From positions 56,365,001-56,429,000 of the forward strand of contig CM074855.1 in NCBI GenBank assembly GCA_037501455.1: 64,000 nucleotides of DNA, given 5' to 3'. Below are positions 42,355 to 53,503 of the stretch, one piece after another (within the stretch, counting starts at the first letter, position 1; each line of letters starts with the position of its first letter). A program made the position numbers and the translations under genes. A model generated the notes under the pieces. That model searched no databases and was not told the DNA's origin. It saw only the letters and a program-made list of their open reading frames with translations. The stretch is from Lantana camara. Its lineage: Eukaryota; Streptophyta; Magnoliopsida; Lamiales; Verbenaceae.

Positions 42355-44995
42355 GTATGAATATTTATGTCTTCTCTACTCTTTTATTCTTGATTTCATC
42401 TACTTAAATCATGATTTGAATCAGATTTGATTAGGGTTTGGGTGATGAGTTTGGTATGAACTTTTAGGGATTTTTGCTCTTGTGACCTATTTGCTTGTGT
42501 AGCTGATTTTCTGGCTTAAACATGATCATATGAGCTTGTTTCTTGACCCATTTCTTTGCTAACTGATATTATATGATATTAGGAGGATTTTATCTCTTGA
42601 CCCTTTGGTGAAATTATGAGATATGGAGCTCCAAACTTGATGATCAAACTGTTTCCCCTGTTTTTCGAACTGCTGTGTGAAATTTTGTGTTGTTGCTTGA
42701 TCAAATGGTCTGCATTTCGTGTGAAATTGCATGGAGTTGATGTACACTCATTGTTTAGTATGTTAGTATTCATGTTTTAAGTATTTGGATCCATTGGAAG
42801 CCTCAAAACCGAAATACATGGCCTGTTTTTATGCATGCTCCATGACAGACTTGTTGCTGTTTCGTTTTGTAACTTGTTGGTCATTCTAATGTGCTTTAAA
42901 TTGTACCATTTTGCATATATATGAAGTATATTAGTTTTTTAGTATGTTAGCATGCATTTCCCAAAGTTTCAGATCCAAATTCATGCCCTAAGTACTTGAT
43001 CAAGGCATGATTGAACAATTGAGCTCTTATGTGCGATTTTGGCGACCCAGTTTTGTTGCATGGATTCGATGGCCTTAATGTGTGATTTAGCCTTTGAACT
43101 CTAAATGAAATATTCTCCTAACATGCTAAATATGTTGTATATCAAGTTTCATAAGATTTGGAGTTGAATTGGTATGCTTTTGGATTGATTTTGTTCCAGT
43201 TTCTTTCCTAGCACGAGTTGTTGCAACTTTGGACCATTAATTGGCTTGAAATACATGAATACTTGCTATCCTAACTTACCTATGTGTGTTCATTTGATTT
43301 TTATATGGTTTAGCATGAGTTTTGCCCTGTTTGTTGTGTGTTTTTCGCCACTGACCTAAATCCGCGAGGGTGGATTTTTCCCTTTGGAAAAATCCGCGGG
43401 GGTGGATTTGAGGCAGTGGGACTGGACCAGATCCATGGGGGTGGATTTTTTCCCCATGGGGGTGGATTTTGTCCAGCCTGTTTTTGTTACTCCGATTCCA
43501 TTTTTCTTCGTTTGTTTGACCTTCCTCCACCTCTTTTATGACTTCTACACTATGCTAACATGTATTATTATGTGTTATGATTATGAAATGGAATTCATGA
43601 CTTGAATTGATATGTTTTGGTCGAGCAACAAACTACTATGATATTATATGACTTAAGTGCTAATGCGTGAAATGTTAAGTACCTTCTTATAATATTTTGA
43701 TATCTTAAATGATTTCTTTTGCTTCTATATTTATTATATACATTGTAAACTTGTTTATGTAGCTTCTATGAATACTATATGGAAGTTATGAACGAATGAA
43801 CTTGATAACTCCATGTATTGAATGTACTTGAATGAATTACGTGATAATGCGACTCTTCTTGTAACTAACGCATCCCTTATGTGTTCAATGGATTCCTTTC
43901 ACATCTAAATGATTCATGCGCATTGTAAACATGTTGATATTTATCTTATGATTATTGTATGGAATTTTTGGCTCGTTTTGATTTGAATTATGAAAGATAT
44001 GATACGATTGAACGTGAAACCTTCATGTATTGAATGTACATGGGTTGAGTGCTTGATTATATATTTCCATGACATTGTATTACTTCTTATGCATCTCATA
44101 CCACGTTAATGCATTGCCGTGCGTCTTATATGGTTCATTTGGAGTCTTGAGTCTCACAAAGTACACTACATTGTCTTCTGTTCCGTTTCTCCAGGGTGGA
44201 GACTTGCTGGGTTCATAAGGCACCATGAGTCTTCCTTCTTTTGGTATTGTCGGTAAGGTGTAACAGGTGGGTTTCTCTTCTACTAGTTAATGACCCTATA
44301 TAATCCTAACATGTAAAGATTTCGGCCAAAATTATTATATAAATATAGAGTAATTTATCGAGTCTATGATTTTGAACGTATAGCCTTTCTTTTATGAATA
44401 CCTACCGAATGTTTTGGCGAGAAATGTATGAATGAATGAATGCACAATGGGGCCCAGGGACTTGGTGTTAGAGGCTATCCGGGGAGGCATGGGCCGACGG
44501 TGATCCCTTTCTACCAGTTCCATTTACAGAACGGCGTAACCGGACCCCGTTAGGAGTTAGCGGGGAATGGACGCTGAGTGCCATCTGGGGAGTCATGAAA
44601 CCCTTTTGGTCCATGCATGGATGGTTCGGGCCGATCACCCGGCCATCACCCGGAGGAAAAAGGTGTAAATATTATGATTGTGCACAAAAGAATGATATGT
44701 ATGAATGAATGAATGAACGAATGTATGAATGACTAATGGATTACACAAGGTGTTGGTTGGAGATAATGCACGCCCACTCGCCGGGCCACAAATGACCTAA
44801 TTAATGGAATTTGATGGTTATAATCCCTTTTGATGATTTCTTTATCTCACCCACTTGGGAAATGCTTTGAAAACCTCATTTGGGGATTATAACTTGCATG
44901 TGAATGTTTAAATACTGTCTTATATTATATTATGCCCTGTTTTATACCCACCAGTCTCATATAGACTGAACCCGGCTTTGTTTTCAGTTTTGCAG
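42355..44995 (+). other. Predicted leader intron in LTR K
   Basis: The donor TAAG/GTATGAATAT follows a GA/CT-rich exon-like leader, and the acceptor candidate TTTTCAGTTTTGCAG/GT comes just before the conserved GCTAGGCGG arm. Sister LTR E has the same pair (54469 and 57101). Whether the RNA is spliced is not known from sequence. Confidence 0.45.
43358..43480. repeat. Repeated dyad cluster in LTR K (AATCCGCGGGGGTGGATT-type)
   Basis: Four copies of a unit with ends AATCC and GGATT (about 43359, 43390, 43429 and 43451), in the same place where other LTRs hold other palindromes. Confidence 0.75.
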
Positions 44996-45460
44996 GTTTT
45001 GGTGTGCTAGGCGGGGTTCCGAGTCGGTCAAGTTCTATGTCTTAGTTTGAGTCACTTGCACGCATCTTTGTATTTAATTAAGGGATGAAAGAATGTATGT
45101 ATGAATCACAGTTATAGTTATGATTATGAATTATGGTTACAGTTATGTTTGAATTTCGGGATTAGGTATTTATGCTAGTTCAACCCGTCATTGCTTCTTA
45201 TGTTTATTATGAATGGTATGATTTATTTTTGAAATTTCATGTATTTCAGTCTTATTCTTTTGGTTTTAAGTTTAGCTCCCGCCTAGCATAGCGAGTGAGT
45301 GAGTCCCCGTTCGCTGTGAGCTTGGTTCATGTATGGATTTTCCATTTCATGTGTGGATCGGGCTCATAGTGCGGGGGGATGTGGCGCCTATCGTCCCGGG
45401 TGCTACATGAGTTGAGGCTTTAAAATGATTAAACGAGTTAATCGGGTCAAAGGGGTTCCA

Positions 45461-45503
45461 CACGTGTGGGTCACGTGAGGAGCACGTGTCCTTGGGACAC
45501 GTG
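45461..45503. promoter_or_regulatory. Four G-boxes in LTR D
   Basis: CACGTG at 45461, 45472, 45483 and 45498. The cluster corresponds to the five-box cluster of LTR C but spacing and flanks have changed while the cores remain. Confidence 0.6.
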
Positions 45504-46253
45504 CCTAACATGTGTATATGTATATATATGATATATATATTAAATAATTAAATGTGTTAATTATTTAATAGACTTTGGTTTAATTTTTTAATTAAAAAGA
45601 ACGTCTTATTTTGGAGAAAAATAATCTAGTTAATTAATTATGAATTAATTAATTAGATAAAATAAGTTATTTATTTGAAATAAATAAAGTATAAAATTAT
45701 CCAAAAATAGTTTGGATATTTTTAGCTCTCTTGAAAGTTGATTTGAATTTGAATTCAAAGTCAAAGTCAAAATTACTTGATGATCAAGTAATGGGAGAGA
45801 GAGAGAGACCAAAACCCTAGCCCATAAAGGACTAGGATTTTCGGCCCTCCCCTCATTGTAAATAGGGGAGCTCGAGCTCCCCTTAGAGCTAATTGGCAAT
45901 TCTTTTGGTTCATGTGTTGAACACCATCCTTTCTCCAAGATAAACGAAACCCTAGGTTAAGCCTAAACACTAACTTGAGAACTAGCATCCTTACTAGTTA
46001 GATTGTGATCAAGTTGGTGGACTATCTCTAGAGAGCTTCAAGTTACAAGTTTGAAGATTCGAGCTTTACGAAGGAGAGGGGATCAAGCCGCGAGAAAAGC
46101 GTTCTTGGGTGGCTTGAAACGCTTCAAGAAAGAATAAAATAAAAGTAAGTTTCTTATCTCTACGAATTTGGATACACGATTGCGAGTCCAAAGTCCTTTT
46201 GTTGGGAAATTTTTTTAAATTCCGCTGCTTTTTGATTCGTATTTTCCAACAAT

Positions 46254-46266
46254 TGGTATCAGAGCC
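46254..46266 (+). other. Primer binding site of element D
   Basis: TGGTATCAGAGCC two bases after the LTR end; complementary to initiator Met tRNA. Confidence 0.9.
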
Positions 46267-46499
46267 ACCTCGTTAATCGTGTTTCTGTTTCGCCTCAATT
46301 ATTTTGAATTTGGTAGAAATTCTTAGGCTTAGATGCGAATTGAGTATTCTTGAGTTCTTTTAGAAAGCCTGAAATACGAAAATGTAATTTTTCCTGAATT
46401 TCTAAAACTGTTTTCTTAAATCGTGGTTTTGAAAATCGTTTTAGTTGAAATTTATCTAAATCAAATTTTTTAATTTTGGACTGAATTGGTTTTGAGAAA

Positions 46500-46850
46500 C
46501 CTAGACACGAAACGAGACGCGAAACAAACGCGCGGGATTGGGATGTGCCAATGTGTAGCACGCCCCATGCCTGCGCGCGCACGTCGCCCAGCCCCTCCCG
46601 CAACCGCACGGGAGCCATCCCGGCACGCCCGCCCAGTCCGTCCCGCAACCGCGCGGGACGCCTGCACAACCCGCCTAGTCGCGGTGGGCGCTGCTGCGCG
46701 CGCATGATGAACGCCCAGCGTGCGCACGCGAGCGGCAACTGCCGCGCTGCTGGCACGGGTCCGCACGCGTTGTTGCGCGGCGGTGCCTCGCGCGGCTGGG
46801 CCGTTTTCGGGCTCGTTTTCGTGTTTCGTATTTTTCGTATTTTCGGTCCT
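46500..46850. other. GC-rich block in the leader of D, absent from C
   Basis: Very GC-rich with runs of GCGCGC and CGCAACCGC against an AT-rich surround. It lies between two similar AT-rich segments (gaattggttttgagaaa before, aaattgggattttgagaaa after), so C could have lost it by recombination between them. No reading frame resembles a known protein. Confidence 0.7.
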
Positions 46851-47992
46851 TAAAATCCCAATTTCATTTTATTTTAATTTTATATTTTAAAATCAGTTTT
46901 GATAATATAAAATTATTTTAAATTTTTGATTAAATTGGGATTTTGAGAAATTAAAGCGATTTGGAATTTTGGGAAAATTATGAACTTTATTTTCTGAAAA
47001 TAATGAAAGAATAAAATTATTAATTTTTGGAAATTAATTGGAATTTTATTAGTTTATTGTTTTTCGGGTTTTATTGAAAAGGCTCTTGAACAAGAATTGC
47101 ATCTAAGTCGTGTTTTAAGCTATTAGAACTTAAAACGAGAATTTTAATTTATTTGTTAAATTTAAATTTTTGCAAAAGCATGTTAGGTGATCATGGGTTT
47201 AGACTTATGTATGGTTTTAATTTATGCACATGGATGGTTTAAATTGGGGTTGGAGCCCTATAGTTGCGTTTTTCAATTGAGGTTGGAGCCTCACTTATGT
47301 GCGTACTGTTATGTGATTTATTATGTGGCTTTCCATATTACTGTTTTTGAGGCCGGGGTATGCCCCGTGTAATTGTCTAAGGCCAATATGAAGATTGAGC
47401 CTTATTACGTTATGTCTTTTTCTTTTTATTGTAATTTGAGAGTAGAGATAGGTGGTGAGGTTTTATTTTCATTTTAGAGAAAATGAACCCATGGAGTAAG
47501 ATGAACCACATTCAAGTAACAAGGAGGCCATAAGTGAAGACCCCTCAAAATGTTAGGGAGGGGAATCTCAATTGTTAAATGTAATAGAGATAGGGCCCGT
47601 ATTTTGTTACCGCTTTCCCTTATGTGATTTAAACTGTTTATGTGGCATGTATGTTAGAACTTGTGATTCTGGCGTGGCTCCCACATATCACGCATAAGAT
47701 AGGTAGAACCCATGATCATTACATGTTAGTATCATGCTAGGACATGTTATCTGTTTATGTGCTTGTTTGAAATGCATTTAAGTGTACTTGCATTAATCAA
47801 GACTAATAAAATTGGATAACATATATGTTGGTGAGGTCGAACCGGACAACTCTCCGGTTGATTCGAAAATTCCCATTAAATATTAAGCTAATTTCGAACA
47901 AATAGGTATTTAATTCGAGATGCAAATTTTGAATTAAATTCCTAGCATTCCATCAATAGGTTTTAAGTTTAGTAAGTGAAGCTAGTTATTGT

Positions 47993-48311
47993 CCGCGAGT
48001 CGCGGGATAGCTAGTGGAGCTTATTAGTTCTTAGTTACGTAATTGATCATTTTAAATGGTCAATATTTCGTGGTCAATTTTGGCAAGGGCGATATCCGCG
48101 AGTCGTGGGTCGTTTGAACTAAGTTTTGATCATGATCTTATGATTGATGGGTCTAGCTTAACGCCTAAGTAAATATGGATGCCGCGCGAGTCGTGGGTCC
48201 ATATTGAAAGATTGTGATGCAAAAATAATTACTAAGAGTTCTAAAGGTGTTAGAATTGGTAAGTTGTACCTCCCTGGGGTTCTTACTTAGAATGTCCACG
48301 AGTCGTGGGTT
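47993..48311 (+). repeat. Four CGAGTCGTGGG repeats in the leader of D
   Basis: Copies near 47995, 48098, 48186 and 48298 read CCGCGAGTCGCGGG, CCGCGAGTCGTGGGTC, GCGCGAGTCGTGGGTC and CCACGAGTCGTGGGTT. Each is a near-dyad around GAGTC, 70-110 bases apart. The first also exists in C (about 3088-3101), where the insertion of B cuts off the rest. Confidence 0.75.
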
Positions 48312-48359
48312 CGAGGTAAAATGCCTAGGATCTTAGTACCCATTGGGAAACGTGTTCCT

Positions 48360-51120
48360 TGTAGCACCCGCACGGTGGGTCACCACATCCCCCGCACCAA
48401 AGTCCGATCCACATACGAAATGGGAAGTCCGTACATGAACCAAACAGTGGCGAACGGGAGACTGACAAACTCACACCTAGGCTAGGCGGAACTTAGACCC
48501 TGAAAGCAAAACTCAAACCAAAACAAGAATGCGGAAGCGAAACAAGCCATGCAGAAATCAAAACATTCATAAACAGTTGACGGGTTCAACTAACATAAAT
48601 ACCTAATCCCGAAATATACATATCAATACATATTTAAATTCTAAATATCATATTCAAACATATCTTATACATAAGCCGAATTAAAGAAATGTGAATGCAA
48701 GACCACCTACTAGACAAAGACACGGAACAGACTCCAAAAGACAGACACACTCCGCCTAGCACGAACTCCAAGCAAAACCTGCAAACTAAGGTAAAAGGGG
48801 AGGGGTCAGTCTTAACTCGACTGAGTGAGGGGTTAACGCACTCACACTATATATAAGAGCAAAGCATATGTCCATGAACGTGGGGATAGTTTTTGCACAC
48901 TAAATCATTTCCCGTGATATACATATATAAAGGGCTTACTTAGCAAAAGCAAATTAAATCTAAACATATCCAAAACTTAGCTTATCTTATAAAACTCCCC
49001 TTTTTTTTTAAAAATTTAGAATCTATCCCCGTTTCATAAACCTTAACAGAACATACATATCATATCATATAGAACTCGGCGGGTACGAGCTCCGACTCTC
49101 CCAATCTCCTCATAACATATCATATCAGAATCAAAACAGAAAACTTACATACATAACAAATCATATCATATCATCCTCAACTCCGGGTGATGGAAGGGTG
49201 TATACGCCCAAACCATCCAAACAAACGAGGGGAGCGCCTTGCGAGTACTCAAACCCTCAGGATTCCTTCCCTCACCAAACCTCCTGGTGAGTTCAGGGGT
49301 GATCCTCTGCAGACATATGGAGACTATGCACAGGCTGAACCTCGACGGCCCTATGCCGTCCCGAGGGTTCCTTACCCATAGCTCCGGGGCCCAACAAACA
49401 CATATCATATCAGAACCCGCTACAACAGAGACAGACAGACATAACTTATATATATATACGTATACATACCACTTTCCGTTTCAATCAAACTCGGTCCTTG
49501 CCAAACTTGGCTCATGAGAAGTATACGGTTAGAAGCATAGCTTCACGTGGCAAATCATAACAAATCATTCCAAACCAAGCATACATAGGCTCGTACATTG
49601 CTTAACATACTTGCAAACTCGAGGCATATTCAACAAATACATATTTCACACTTATTTATATACATATAAGGCTTATTTAATCACATGCAATCAAAACCGA
49701 GCACATTGCAATAAGGTGTAACTATATCCTAACCTCACCTGACACCGAAGAGGCCGAGGACACAACAAATGATCCACCCCGGAATCAACACGGCCAACCA
49801 AACACCACCCCGGGTGTACCTGAACAAACTGAACACAAAACAGGACTTAGACACAAGAATGAACTAATTAGACGCACGGCTTATGTTTATGATTAGCATG
49901 AAGTCATGAGTCACGTATACAAGCATAAAACAATCATGCATTAACAATAATTCACCTTTCATGGACATATTAAAGCATACGATGCAAAATTCATATTAAA
50001 ACATGCAATTAAATTGAAGTAATAAAGCTCACAAAGCGAAACGAGGTCATAATGAAGCTTAATAACCGAAAAACAAAAACACACACACAACAGAAGCTGG
50101 GAACGGCCTCGCCCAAGGCGGGAAGGGCCGTTCCCACACACGCTCCAGAGTTACTGGACAACGGGAACGGCCGTTCCGAGCCCAAGCACAAACAGGGAAC
50201 GGTCGTTCCCACACTCGGCACTGACGCCAGCCAGGGAAGGGCCGTTCCCACCACAAGGCAAAACGGGAACGGCCGTTTCCACCTGGAACAGCTGAAAAAC
50301 AGTAGAAGCTCCAAAAATGGCGACAGGGAAGTAAACAACAAAGCAACAACAGCCTAACCACAACCAAAACACACGAAAATAACCCAATAAAGCATGCTCA
50401 ACACATAGGTCACGTATTTCCACATTAGAGCTCGCAAAACAGGCTCGAACACCCCAAACTCCCAACCCCGACACTATTCATCATCTCCCCAACAAAGCAC
50501 GTAGGCACAAATCCGAGGCACGAAAGAGATATTAAAGTAAAGCATGTAAGGAAAGGGTCACAAATCTTACCTTAGGTCGTTGATCGGACGGTTGGATCTC
50601 CCAAACCCGAGCTCAAGGCTTCTTGGCCAAAAATGGGAAAAATGCTTCTCTTTTCCTTTCCTTGCTGCTGCTGAACGATCAATGAGGGAGAGAGAGGAAA
50701 GGCTGGCCCCTTTTGGGGCTGGTCAAATGGGTCGGTTAAAACGGGTAGGTTCAAACGGTATCCGGTCCACGCGGATCGGATTTAAAACGATAGGGCTATC
50801 AAATGGCTTTAGAAATTAAAAGGGTAATTCATTGAATCCGAATCATCGAAACGAACTCAATGATAGGGTTGGAATTCGAATTCGAATTCCCGAGCTCAAA
50901 TAGCCACGAAGGCTCAAACGTCCTAATTACAATTAGGTCCCTAAATTGTAAATATTGGACAATTGAGTCCAAGTACAATTTAATTAAATCTAAAGCACAC
51001 GTAATTAATTTAAATCCTACGTTGACACGTAAGCATGCTTAATCACATAATTCACAAAATTACTGAAATAAACTCTCTCTTGATGTCGTACCTGGAATGC
51101 CGAAGAGACGGGGCGTCACA
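48360..51120 (-). mobile_element. Solo LTR L (2.8 kb, large-LTR family)
   Basis: Minus strand TGTGACGCCCCG at 51120 to GGGTGCTACA at 48360, flanked by TTCCT at 48355-48359 and 51121-51125. It is inserted in the leader of D. Donor AAG/GTAAGA on the minus strand at 50569-50570 follows an exon-like leader with GCAGCAGCAAGG; arms CCGCCTAGC 48752-48760 and GCTAGGCGG 48481-48489; LTR-end stem weak here. Palindromes GGGAACGGCCGTTCCC as in B. Open frames at 49959-50474 follow these GC-rich repeats and have no domain. Confidence 0.92.
50098..50285. repeat. Palindrome cluster in LTR L (GGGAACG-type)
   Basis: Copies at about 50098 (degenerate), 50121, 50163, 50194, 50234 and 50264; the one at 50194 reads GGGAACGGTCGTTCCC. 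Same motif and place as in LTR B. Confidence 0.82.
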
Positions 51121-51281
51121 TTCCTCTTACATCTTTGGGAATTATAGATCTTTGAAAAACAGTGGGAGCTACATTAGATTAAAGACCTTATCTTTTGTAT
51201 ATCGTTATAATTCAGCATGCTCACTAGTTCTCTGTTTTACCATTTAGGTCGTAGATTCTGTGATTCTCTACGTGTTTTGAA

Positions 51282-52133
51282 ATGGTAACCAAAAACCCTC
51301 TTGTATCGATCCTCGAGTTAAACAAGTTGACTGGTCCCAACTATTCTGATTGGCTGAGGAATCTAAAAATCATTTTAGATTCTGAGAAGAGAACTTATGT
51401 TCTCTTCGAAGGGGAGCCTAGTCCCGAAGGGGAGGCTCCCACTCGGGCCGTGTGGGATGCGATTCAGAAGTGGAAGGATGATAATCTCCAAGCCCGTTGC
51501 CTTATGTTGGCTAACATGTCTCCGGACTTGCAAAGGCAACATGAGGCCATGGAATTCGCTTGGGAGATTTACGACCACTTAGAGCAACTTTACCGCCCTC
51601 CTGAACGTGTTACAAGGTATAACACTTCAAAGGAATTGTTCCACTTAAGAATGAGGGAAGGTTCAACTGTCTATGAATATGGACTCAAGTTTCTTGCCCT
51701 TACTGAGAAACTTGCCTCCATGGATATGGCACTGAAAAACGAGCTTTCAGTGGATTTGTTGCTAGCTTCGCTTCCACCATCATTCAACCCATTTGTCCTT
51801 AACTTCAATATGAATCATGCTGGTGCTACTGTAGCTGAGCTGATTAGTCAGCTTGTGACTGCTGAAAGCACGATCAAGAAGGACAATAAGGTTTTGATAG
51901 TGAATGCTCCATCTTCCTCTTCTGGGCCTTCTAAAGGTAAGGGCAAGAAAGCCCAAAAGAAGAAGAAGAAACCCCTTAGGCCCACTGGTGGCGTTTCGAA
52001 GGGGAAGGCCCAAAGAAGAAGCGTGATCAGAAAGAGGATGTTTGCTTCCATTGTGGCAAAGCGGGACATTGGAGGAGAAACTGCCCAGAGTATAAGACTA
52101 CTCAAAAGAAAGGTATCTTTCTCGTTGAAGTAA
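51282..52133 (+). pseudogene. Element D gag (frameshifted near its end)
   Basis: Starts MVTKNPLVSILELNKLTGPN, then YSDWLRNLKIILDS and the UBN2-type capsid region (IYDHLEQLYRPPERVTRYNT, LLLASLPPSFNPFV), as in plant copia gag, which forms the particle shell. Residues 1-240 are in one frame up to a lysine-rich stretch. A one-base loss near 52010 moves the true continuation into another frame, where the CCHC knuckle CFHCGKAGHWRRNC is found (52043-52084); the last about 40 codons of this frame are therefore not gag. The start is chosen because it follows the leader directly and opens a conserved motif. Confidence 0.92.
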
Positions 52134-52519
52134 ATCTTTCTATTAATTCTAGTTCTTGGGTACTTGATACCGGTTGTGGAACTCATATCTGTAATGATGT
52201 ACAGATGCTAAGTGAAGTCCAACAACTCAAAGAAGGAGAATGTATCTTGAAGATCGGCGATGGCTCAAACGTTGAAGCTCGAGCTTTAGGCATAATTAGA
52301 TTAGATTTAGGTAGTTTTGAGTTAGTCTTAAATAAATTCCTTTATGTACCGAGCATTATTCGTAATATAATTTCTGTTCCAATTTTAGATTGTGAAGGTT
52401 ATGAAACTTATATTAAGAATGGTAAATACTTTATCAAACGGAACAACTCTTCTGTTCACATCGGTACTCTAAGTAATGGACTTTATCTAACTCAGAATAT
52501 AAATATTATGAATATATAA
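52020..52519 (+). pseudogene. Element D: zinc knuckle and protease
   Basis: In the frame after the gag frameshift: CCHC knuckle, then the aspartic protease with WVLDTGCGTHICND (catalytic Asp codon at 52166), ILKIGDGSNVEARALGIIRL and the FLYVPSIIRNIISVP motif usual before the integrase. The protease cuts the polyprotein into its parts. The frame ends with TAA at 52517-52519, a stop inside the polyprotein, and picks up in the same frame at 52526. Confidence 0.88.
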
Positions 52520-52525
52520 CGAGAA

Positions 52526-53503
52526 ATGAAGCGTAAGAGAGATGACAAAGTTTCAGCTCCCTTATGGCACGCTAGATTAGGACACATTTCCAAGAACAAA
52601 ATTAGCAAGATAAACACTTTAGGATCATTCTCTGAAAATGATCTTAAGGAGTTAACTTCTTGCGAATCCAATCTCAAAGGAAAAATGTCCAAAGTCCCTT
52701 TTAAAGGAACTGAGGAACGTGCCATTGAGGTTTTGGATTTGATCCATACTGATGTTTGTGGACCGCTTACTGTAAGCACAAGAAACAATCATCAGTATTT
52801 CGTAACCTTTACCGATGACTTTAGTCGTTATGGTTATGTATACTTAATGAAGTATAAATCTGAAGCTTTTGAGAAATTCTTAAAATTTCAAAAGGAGGTT
52901 GAGAACCATACTGGTCACAAGATCAAAGCACTTCGATCTGATCGAGGAGGCGAGTATCTTAGTGAAGAATTCCTTAATCATCTCAAAGATAAGGGGATTA
53001 TCTCTCAGTGGACTCCTCCGGGAACTCCTCAGCTTAATGGAGTTTCTGAGAGAAGGAATCGAACCTTACTTGATATGGTTCGCTCCATGATGAGTTTCAC
53101 TGACTTACCACCTTCTTTCTGGGGTTATGCCCTAGAAAGTGCAGCAAAGATTTTGAATCTAGTTCCCTCTAAGTCAGTCCCTAAAACGCCCTATGAAATG
53201 TGGCATGGTAAAATCCCTAGTTATTCTTACTTAAGAATTTGGGGTTGTCCTGCTTACGTGAAGAGGAAAGTGGGAGATAAGTTAGAATCTCGTTCTAACT
53301 TATGCTACTTTGTAGGTTATCCTAAGGAATCCATAGGATACTACTTCTATGATCAATCTGAGCAAAACGTGTTTGTTTCCATAAATGCCACTTTTCTTGA
53401 GGAACCGTTCCTTAAAGAAAAGAAAGGGAAGATCATAGAATTAGAGGAAGTACAAAGTGAGCCCACGCCACCCACTGAAGAAACGTCCCCTACTGATCAA
53501 TAA
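52526..53503 (+). pseudogene. Element D integrase (zinc finger and catalytic core)
   Basis: About 325 codons: HHCC finger WHARLGHISKNKI...CESNLKGKM, where the fourth ligand Cys has become Asn; catalytic core with [13 protein letters not shown] (Asp), ALRSDRGGEYLSEEF (Asp) and LNGVSERRNRTL (Glu), and the copia tail [20 protein letters not shown] and CYFVGYPKESIGYYFYDQ. It joins the DNA copy to the host DNA. The frame stops at 53501-53503, 33 bases before element E; the reverse transcriptase is not in the window. With the frameshift and two stops the copy is dead. Confidence 0.93.

Larger units (their letters stand above)
41426..45407 (+). mobile_element. Solo LTR K (4.0 kb, large-LTR family)
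   Basis: TGTAATGCCCCAG to GGTGCTACA, flanked by TGAGT at 41421-41425 and 45408-45412. It is a close sister of LTR E (same start, same exon-like leader, similar length of 3982 against 3987 bp) but has different palindromes. Marks: exon-like GA-rich leader about 42240-42354, donor AAG/GTATGA at 42355, gccgtgcgtctt 44117, TCTCCAGGGTGGAGA about 44189, CAGTCT/AGACTG 44952-44968, acceptor TTTTGCAG 44995, arms GCTAGGCGG 45006-45014 and CCGCCTAGC 45279-45287, LTR-end stem 45314-45321 with 45362-45369. No coding sequence. Confidence 0.92.
40329..46251 (+). mobile_element. 5' LTR of element D (split by solo LTR K)
   Basis: TGTTAGGAATAG to TTTTCCAACA in two pieces, 40329-41425 and 45413-46251, 1936 bp together, matching the 1947 bp LTR of C read on the other strand. 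Four G-boxes lie at 45461-45503. Confidence 0.92.
46267..48359 (+). other. Untranslated leader of element D
   Basis: About 2.1 kb before solo LTR L; it resumes at 51126 for another 0.15 kb up to gag. It aligns with the leader of C except for a GC-rich block at about 46500-46850. Four copies of a CGAGTCGTGGG motif lie between 47993 and 48311. Frames at 46295-46853 run through the GC-rich block and have no domain; the 61-codon frame at 47187-47372 recurs in C. Confidence 0.75.

Noticed and set aside
50009..50474. Frames of about 100 codons in LTR L with repeated ERPFP or GNGRS-like motifs
   Set aside because: The repeats come from translating the GGGAACGGCCGTTCCC palindromes in different frames and vanish outside them.
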